This document shows positions 17,698 to 22,494 of a stretch of DNA of 22,494 nucleotides, piece after piece. This DNA is from Chara braunii. Taxonomy: Eukaryota; Streptophyta; Charophyceae; Charales; Characeae. The stretch is from positions 836,494-858,987 of the forward strand of contig BFEA01000224.1 in assembly GCA_003427395.1 (NCBI GenBank), written 5' to 3'. A program made the position numbers and the translations under genes. The notes under the pieces are model-generated. The model worked only from the letters and a program-made list of their open reading frames with translations. It made no database searches and was not told the origin of the DNA. Positions within the stretch are counted from its first letter, which is position 1, and each line of letters starts with the position of its first letter.

Positions 17698-18352
17698 TGA
17701 TAAGGAAGGTATCCCTGAAACCTTGCTACTCTTATGTCAGACTAGTCACTGATAAGGCAGTTTTTCCCTGCTACTCTTATCAATGGCCAGACATCAATAA
17801 GGTAGGTATCCAAGGATCCTTGCTACTTTTATCACTGACTAAGTGCTAGGATGTCCATTGATAAGGCAAATGTCCTTGAAACCTCGATACTCTAAGGCAG
17901 ACTTTCCCTGCTACTCTTATCACTGGCTAGACCTCAATAAGGCGGGTGTCCACGGATCCTTGCTACTCTTATCACCAAATGAATGTCAGATTGGTCAATG
18001 ATAAGGCAGGTGTCCTTGAAACCTCGCTACTCTTGTATCAGACTAGTCACTGATAAGGCAGACTTTCCCTGCTACTCTTATCACTCGCTAGCCATCAATA
18101 AGGCGGGTGTCCAAGAAACCATGTTACTCTTATCACTGGAAGAATGTTGGATCGGTCAATGATAAGGCAGGTGTCCTTGAAACCTTGCTACTCTTATATC
18201 AGACTAGTCACTGATAAGGCAGGCTTCCCGTGCTACTCTTATCACTGGCTAGCCATCAATAAGGCAGGTGTCCAAGGAACCCTGCTACTCTTACCACTGA
18301 CCGAGTGTAAGGCTCATCGGAGGTAAGGCAGGTTTTCCCTGCTACTCTTACC
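17698..18352. repeat. Higher-order minisatellite, 161-bp period of three hairpin-forming subunits
   Basis: Three related subunits alternate as A-B-C: A about 52 bp (TGATAAGGCAGGTGTCCTTG ... CAGACTAGTCAC), B about 46 bp (TGATAAGGCAGACTTTCCCT ... CTAGCCATC) and C about 63 bp (AATAAGGC(G/A)GGTGTCCA(A/C) ... GGTCAA). All share the centre TGCTACTCTTAT. Four A-B-C rounds plus a terminal B-like unit are present, about 13 subunits. The word CAGACTAGTCAC occurs at 17738, 18039 and 18200; the fourth A unit, near 17880, has lost about 21 bp. In most subunits GATAAGGCAG ... CTGC-TACT-CTTATC can pair into a hairpin. The array is non-coding. Confidence 0.92.
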
Positions 18353-18658
18353 TTCACACAAGTTTTATCGACGGATCAAGTTATCGCCTTTGATGTCACT
18401 CGCCTTGAACCGTTGTCAGTTTCATGGACTTATGCTTGGATCAGGCGTATGATAAGAAATAACTGACATGAATCATCACCGTTGCATTCAATCACAACAA
18501 GCTAAGCCAATGAATACCCATCATCATTAGACGACGTATAGAGAGAAGAATATGAGAAGTCGATCCCTTGCATCCATATTTCCAAGAAACGCCCACACAA
18601 CAAAATCGTTGTACCCTTGTTACTAACATAGTCATAGGTAGCAGCCTAAGGGTACTGA
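18353..18658. other. Spacer without a supported gene
   Basis: No frame, repeat or RNA gene was seen between the minisatellite and the telomere-like word. Confidence 0.4.
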
Positions 18659-18683
18659 TTTAGGGTTTTAGGGTTTAGGGTTT
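18659..18683 (+). repeat. Interstitial plant-type telomere repeats
   Basis: TTTAGGG, TTTTAGGG, TTTAGGG, TTT in tandem. Degenerate relatives (CTTAGGGTTAG, GTAAGGGTTAA) follow at about 18805-18830. In plants AAACCCTAA is also a telo-box promoter element of growth-related genes, but no start is visible nearby. The run is too short to be a chromosome end. Confidence 0.85.
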
Positions 18684-19028
18684 ATGTTGAAGTACACATA
18701 CCTCACTGTTCCCTGCCTCCAGAGTTCCGCCTGAACTCCGGCAGAGCTCCTGCAATCGCCCTGTCATTGGTCATATACAACTCATGCAATCGATTGCTGG
18801 CTCTTAGGGTTAGCTGAGGTAAGGGTTAACTCAACGGGGATTAGACCCTAATCAACAAGTCGAGGGGCATGTATCAGAGAGGACCACACAAAGACAAGTA
18901 CGGAGGAGGATGGAGGAGGGGGGCTCCATCACAAGTGATAGCGTCTCCCTCCTCTCCAATGCCCCATACTCTCTCATCATCTCCGACCTTGTATGATGTT
19001 TAATGATGGCAATCAGAATAACGACATG

Positions 19029-19029
19029 A

Positions 19030-19084
<55 letters not shown>

Positions 19085-19132
19085 TAACCATAATAACGAT
19101 AATAATAGCAAAAATAACCATAATAATAAAAA
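19029..19132. repeat. (AAT)n array with an imperfect tail
   Basis: About 17 uninterrupted AAT units (19029-19081), then interrupted ATAACCATAATA-type units. The minus-strand poly-Leu and poly-Tyr frames are artefacts of this array. Confidence 0.95.
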
Positions 19133-19226
19133 TTGCGAGGCATACGAGCGTGACGATATACAAAAACCAAGTTGCGAAATCACATAGATATCCGAGTAGA
19201 GATGTACAGGCAAATAATTTGTCAGA

Positions 19227-19349
19227 ATGGGGCACCATAATGAAGTAATAAAACCAATCCTCGTGCCCATGGGCCACATCAACACATCATTCAAGGTTGC
19301 TCCATTCTGCCTGGCGCCCAACGCTCAGCGCCCTAGGGTATCTGTGCAG
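19227..19349 (+). CDS. Candidate first exon of a sulfotransferase-like gene
   Basis: ATG at 19227 opens 41 codons reading MGHHNEVIKPILVPMGHINT, then FKVAPFCLAPNAQRPRVSVQ. A TAA lies a few codons upstream in the same frame. TTTGTCAG|A just before also fits an acceptor. The exon would end at GTGCAG|GTATGT (after 19349) in phase 0, which matches phase 0 at 19712 in the next candidate exon. The sequence itself shows no known motif. The link to the next exon rests on phase, strand and plausible splice sites only. Confidence 0.3.
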
Positions 19350-19711
19350 GTATGTTACTGTGTATGTACGATCGTCACAACGTCTGTGTAAGTGTCACGG
19401 GGTCTGCTTATGTCACCATATCTGTGTACGTCATTGATGTCATGCCACCGTAACTGCGTATCCGTATGTCCGTGCATGACCGTCGCCTGTCTGCCCCTTT
19501 CTCAATTTTTTTTGACTGTGCCTACCTATTTTGTTGGTTTGTCTGTCTCAGCCTTGTTGGCCCATGTCCGTGTTTCTCTCCGTGTGTGCCACAACGTATC
19601 TGCGTTACCGTGCATGTGTCGTTGTGTATTTGTATCATTGTACATCTGAGTGCCACCGTGTATGTTTCACTGTGTTTGTGCGTCCATCACAATGTGACGG
19701 TGAAAGGCAAG

Positions 19712-19802
19712 GTCGTAGCCGTTGCAGTACCAAAAGCCGGATCCACATACTTACGGGAGGTCCAAAGTGGCCTTCTCAAACGTTGCTCACAAATGACCAG
19801 AG
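19712..19802 (+). CDS. Candidate exon with a sulfotransferase-type phosphosulfate loop
   Basis: The frame reads VVAVAVPKAGSTYLREVQSG, then LLKRCSQMTR, and stops being coding at a near-ideal donor, CAGAG|GTAAGTGAG. A hydrophobic beta strand followed by PKAGSTYL is the shape of the 5'-phosphosulfate-binding loop (PK(S/A)G(S/T)(T/S)(W/Y/F)L) of PAPS-dependent sulfotransferases, which transfer sulfate from PAPS to alcohols, sugars or peptides. Joined in phase to 19227-19349 it would fall at residues 48-55, close to its usual place in cytosolic sulfotransferases. The 5' end is uncertain because the frame is open far upstream. The 3'-phosphate-binding motif (R..S) was not found. Confidence 0.4.
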
Positions 19803-19871
19803 GTAAGTGAGCATGTGGTTAGTCCACCCTTGCCAATTCCGCCGCACCCAGTCCCAGTTCCTCTTAGTTCA

Positions 19872-20745
19872 GTCAACAAGTGTCATGTGGGACTGTGTGC
19901 ATAAGGGCCTAGTGGAAAAGGGCAGACCAGCAAGGAACAAAAGTATAATCAAAGGCCAGCGTCCGACCATTTATTGATTTTACCGCGCGAGCCATGCGGA
20001 AGCGTTGCTATACAAGGTGGTCTGTAGGTACCCGTGGTTGAAGTGGGTTGAAGGAGAGAGCTTGGCCATAGCTGTAGTAGGTGGCAACAGCTGTAGCTGG
20101 TAGAGTGTAGCGTGTGTGTCCCACAGCATTAGGGTGTCATTGTGCACTTGTGCGTGTGGCTGTGTGTGTACACGCAACTTCTCTGTGACTGCGTCCGCGC
20201 ATGTATATCTGTGTGTGTGTCACTGTGTGCCTGCAACACTGCACATTTGTGTGACAGGGTCCGCGCCTCTATATCTATGTGTGTGTCGCGTTCATTTGTC
20301 CGCCTTGGTCTATCTGACTGTCATTCTGTCCTTCTTCCTCGGTCAGCCGGTCTGTTTTCAGACAGTCTATCTGTTCGTCACAGTTTGTGCCTGTCTGTCC
20401 CAGGCTGTGTCTGTCCATTTCAGACTGGGTCTGTTTGTCCCAGACTGCGTCTGTCCGTTTCAGACTGTGCCTGTCTGTCCCAGACTGTGTACGTTTGTCC
20501 CCGCCCAGTCCAACGAGTACCACGAGGGACTGTGAACACCATGGCCGGTGGAACAGGGGAGACCAACGAGCTTCATAAGTATAAATCAAAAGGCAGCGTT
20601 CACCTATTCATGGGTTGTTGCATGAGTTATGCGGAAACGATGCTATAGTGTCTTGTGCAAGGCTGTCTGCAGATGCCCGTAGTTGCAGTGGGCGTGGATG
20701 AAGATTGTAGTCATAGTCGTAGGTGTAGAGCAGTGTATGTGTCTG
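19872..20745. repeat. Segmental duplication (offset about 636) separated by TG-rich sequence
   Basis: Copy 1 (about 19872-20110) and copy 2 (about 20508-20745) share GTC(C)AACRAGT, GGGACTGTG, AAGTATAA(A)TCAAA(A)GGC, AGCGT, ATGCGGAARCG, TGCTATA and GTAGGTG words in the same order. Each is followed by GTGTGTGTC-rich DNA. Divergence is substantial, so the event is old. No frame is conserved between the copies. Confidence 0.8.
20348..20500. repeat. 20-bp minisatellite (CTGTCTGTCCCAGACTG type)
   Basis: From 20388 five consecutive 20-bp units alternate between a CTGTCTGTCCCAG(G/A)CTG form and a CTGTCC(A/G)TTTCAGACTG form, giving a 40-bp higher-order pattern. More diverged units extend left to about 20348. 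Open frames in all three phases are a consequence of the repeat. Confidence 0.85.
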
Positions 20746-21180
20746 TGTCACAATGGCTGGGCATGTTTGTGGTTGTGCGTGACCGTGCATGTGACTGTAC
20801 ACCACTGTGTGTGACTTTGCACACTGTGTGTGACTCTGCACAACCATGTGAGACTGAGCACACTGTGTATGACCGTGCACAACCGAGTGTGACTGGGCAC
20901 ACTGTGTGAGACCGTGCACGCTTTCTGTGGCGCGGTGTATGTGACAGCGTCACTGTGCACATGTGTGTGACTGTCAATCTGTCTGTGCACTGTGTATGTG
21001 ACAGTGTCACTGTGCACGTGTGTATGACTGTCACTCTGTCTATGCACTGTGTATGTGACAGTCACTGTACACACGTGTGTTACTGTGCACAACCGTGTGT
21101 GGCTGTGCACACTGTGTATGATTCCGCACTGTATGTGTACCACAGTCTCACCACTGTCTGCGTGCACGTCTTACTGCGTG
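20745..21180. repeat. TG/CA-rich minisatellite including a 57-bp tandem unit
   Basis: GTGTGACTGTGCACACTGTG-type units of about 23-24 bp lie between 20790 and 20915. From 20936 a 57-bp unit (TGTATGTGACAG(C/T)GTCACTG ... CTGTCTRTGCACTG) is repeated two and a half times (20936, 20993, 21050). TGCACA palindromes are frequent. Long frames on both strands are repeat shadows. Confidence 0.85.
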
Positions 21181-21366
21181 CGTGCGGGGTATCTAGGGTG
21201 ATCCGGTGTACGTGAACAGAGTGTTGTTTCGTCTCTGAGTCACCATAGCCATTGAAAGTGAATTGGTATCTGGGTTGTCCATACCTCTGAGTTTCGAATG
21301 GGCGCGTGCCGCCAGTTTGCTGTGCTACTGTTTGTATGTATGAAAGCGTGATTGAAAGCGAGTCTG

Positions 21367-21417
21367 ATAATAATAATAATAATAATAATAGTAATAATAA
21401 TAACAATAATAATAATA
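21367..21417. repeat. (AAT)n array
   Basis: Nearly uninterrupted AAT units with single G and C interruptions. Poly-Asn and poly-Leu frames on the two strands are artefacts. Confidence 0.95.
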
Positions 21418-21781
21418 CAAAGAAGACGAGTAATAGCAACTACAGCAATCAAACAGCATCATACGCATGTGACCGGATAGTCCGACCTCTAGCCAACAGC
21501 AGAATAGCATCCCGAAATTCTCAAAATAATTCACAACAAAAGCTCAGAATTGACAATGTTGAGTTAGCCCCGTCATCATCAATGAAGAACCAAAGTTGGC
21601 ATCCTATCTGGCGCTCCGCACCCAAACTACGTATGGCAGATCCTACCTAGCCTATCTAGAATGCTGATGCTGACGACAGCAACTCTCCCAGGGTACGAGC
21701 AGATACCGACTGATGCACCAAGCACACGGTCTACCAATCCTATCCCCCACAACCTCGATTCCTCATCACACATACATCTGA

Positions 21782-21782
21782 C

Positions 21783-21832
<50 letters not shown>
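21782..21832. repeat. (AAT)n array
   Basis: About 17 AAT units followed by AAATGCAATAAAAATT. The AATAAAAATT word also follows the array at 19029. Confidence 0.95.
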
Positions 21833-21834
<2 letters not shown>

Positions 21835-22045
21835 GCAATAAAAATTAAGCAATAGCGAGATGACAATTCCTGATTACACCATCACATTGAAAGTCAAATA
21901 GTCACACTGTGTCCAAAGATCAGTCATTGCACCAATAATACACTAACGGAGGTTCGTAGCACTAAAACCCAATGTTCATGGAGAGCATACTCTCTCCTCT
22001 CAACACAAAAGTCTTGTTCCCTCACACTTGGCGCTCAGCGCCCAG

Positions 22046-22157
22046 CCTACTCCTGCGAAGCTATTACAGACTATGAAAAGACAATGCAACTGTTTGACAT
22101 CAGCGGCAACCCGAAGTACTTGAAGATGTCGCTCATGCAGATCATCGCCACTACAAG
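22046..22157 (+). CDS. Candidate exon of the same or a neighbouring gene
   Basis: The frame reads YSCEAITDYEKTMQLFDISG, then NPKYLKMSLMQIIATT, and ends at an ideal donor, CTACAAG|GTAAGTG. The frame stays open upstream to about 21874, so the 5' limit is inferred: CGCCCAG|CC (after 22045) would accept the phase-1 exon ending at 19802, and GCTCAG|CGC (after 22038) is the other option. Balanced, helix-rich text unlike the surrounding repeats supports coding. No domain is recognised. The pattern G..(K/T)YL(K/R)...L...TR is loosely shared with the exon at 19712-19802, which may be chance. Confidence 0.4.
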
Positions 22158-22250
22158 GTAAGTGTTTCCACGTCATCATCATCATCATCCTTCACCTATC
22201 ACCATTGCTACGATCCTGGTCATTTCCCAAGTGCAAATTCACAATGAAAG

Positions 22251-22312
22251 ACAATGCCACCCAATTGCGAAAGAAATGAAAGCACTTGCAAGAGATAAAG
22301 ACCAGAGGAGAG
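22251..22312 (+). CDS. Candidate next exon
   Basis: After a 93-bp intron (22158-22250, GTAAGT...ATGAAAG) the frame continues in phase 2 as QCHPIAKEMKALARDKDQRR and reaches AGAG|GTAAAG (after 22312), directly before an (AAG)n array. If it is not spliced there, the frame runs into a poly-Lys tract. The acceptor is poor in pyrimidines near the AG, so confidence is limited. Confidence 0.25.
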
Positions 22313-22320
22313 GTAAAGAA

Positions 22321-22335
22321 AAGAAGAAGAAGAAG

Positions 22336-22364
<29 letters not shown>
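22321..22364. repeat. (AAG)n microsatellite
   Basis: About 14 AAG units, giving poly-Lys, poly-Ser or poly-Leu in the various frames. A pyrimidine-rich stretch (22390-22450) and a short AATAATAATAAC follow. Confidence 0.95.
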
Positions 22365-22367
<3 letters not shown>

Positions 22368-22494
22368 CACCAGCAAGACCAATGACAATTCCCCCTTCTC
22401 TCTCCACCTTCCTCCTTCCTCCTTCTCTTCACCAATCTTATTCTTCTCTCAACAATAATAATAACAATGAATGGATGAACCAGAATCAATGTCC

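Noticed and set aside
17698-18352. CRISPR array
   Set aside because: The repeats are of three alternating lengths with related, not unique, spacers, in a eukaryotic context; this is a higher-order minisatellite.
18659-18683. Chromosome end
   Set aside because: Only about three units and flanked on both sides by non-telomeric DNA.
18852-19321. Minus-strand 141- and 102-codon membrane-like frames
   Set aside because: The hydrophobic stretches are translations of the (AAT)n array (poly-Leu or poly-Tyr), not membrane helices.
20116-21215. Many 80-170-codon Cys/Val-rich frames on both strands
   Set aside because: All three phases of TG-rich minisatellites are stop-poor; the products are periodic and conserved in no phase.
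21306-21650. 114-codon plus-strand frame
   Set aside because: Its first part is poly-Asn from the AAT array; the remainder has no motif and no clear splice sites.

Overview
This is a nuclear eukaryotic window that is poor in genes and rich in repeats. No bacterial, organellar or rRNA gene is visible. A short interstitial run of the plant-type telomere repeat TTTAGGG (18659-18683), several canonical GT/AG splice contexts (AG|GTAAGT at 19802 and 22157), long A or T tracts and many microsatellites fit a large, repeat-laden plant or streptophyte-alga type genome. That assignment is inference: TTTAGGG also occurs in other lineages, and no marker gene is complete here. Most long open frames are by-products of purine/pyrimidine strand bias or microsatellites. 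The coding evidence consists of short exon-like segments, most of them without a recognised family.

Left part (1-6750). TA microsatellites come first, then a diverged tandem duplication (about 258-1741) dominated by degenerate TTGATC / GGTCGACC words. A minus-strand frame at 2185-2529 encodes a basic, proline-rich N-terminus plus one membrane segment. A purine-rich stretch carries a 331-codon antisense frame of doubtful reality. A putative retroelement primer-binding-site remnant lies near 5323, and a possible terminal exon (5897-5995) is followed by a tandemly duplicated 3'-UTR-like block. Three copies of a palindromic unit, in alternating orientation, lie at 6528-6749.

Centre (7124-13400). 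Two phase-compatible plus-strand exon candidates (7133-7251 and 7900-7993) lead into the clearest mobile-element event in the window: a 1.96-kb insertion (7994-9952) flanked by a 15-bp direct repeat and starting with T32. This is the signature of a retroposed sequence inserted in minus orientation. The broken exon resumes in the same frame at 9968, but with a TAG, so the host gene is probably a pseudogene. The insert carries its own 472-bp internal duplication and a GAT-rich end. Downstream are a second reading frame of the basic-plus-membrane-segment kind, a duplicated AT-rich block around an (AATA)n array, and five poly(A) tracts roughly 260-360 bp apart, one directly before a small frame that resembles the start of MAT1.

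Right part (13400-22494). A (GA)n array, exon-like minus-strand segments (15372-15580, 17079-17225), and a regular higher-order minisatellite (17698-18352; 52+46+63 = 161-bp period) whose subunits can fold into GATAAG/CTTATC hairpins. From 19000 onward, (AAT)n arrays in related flanks, TG-rich minisatellites and a 636-bp-offset duplication alternate with a possible plus-strand multi-exon gene (19227-22312, open at the right edge). Its second exon encodes PKAGSTYL, resembling the 5'-phosphosulfate loop of sulfotransferases. No complete gene can be claimed in the window.
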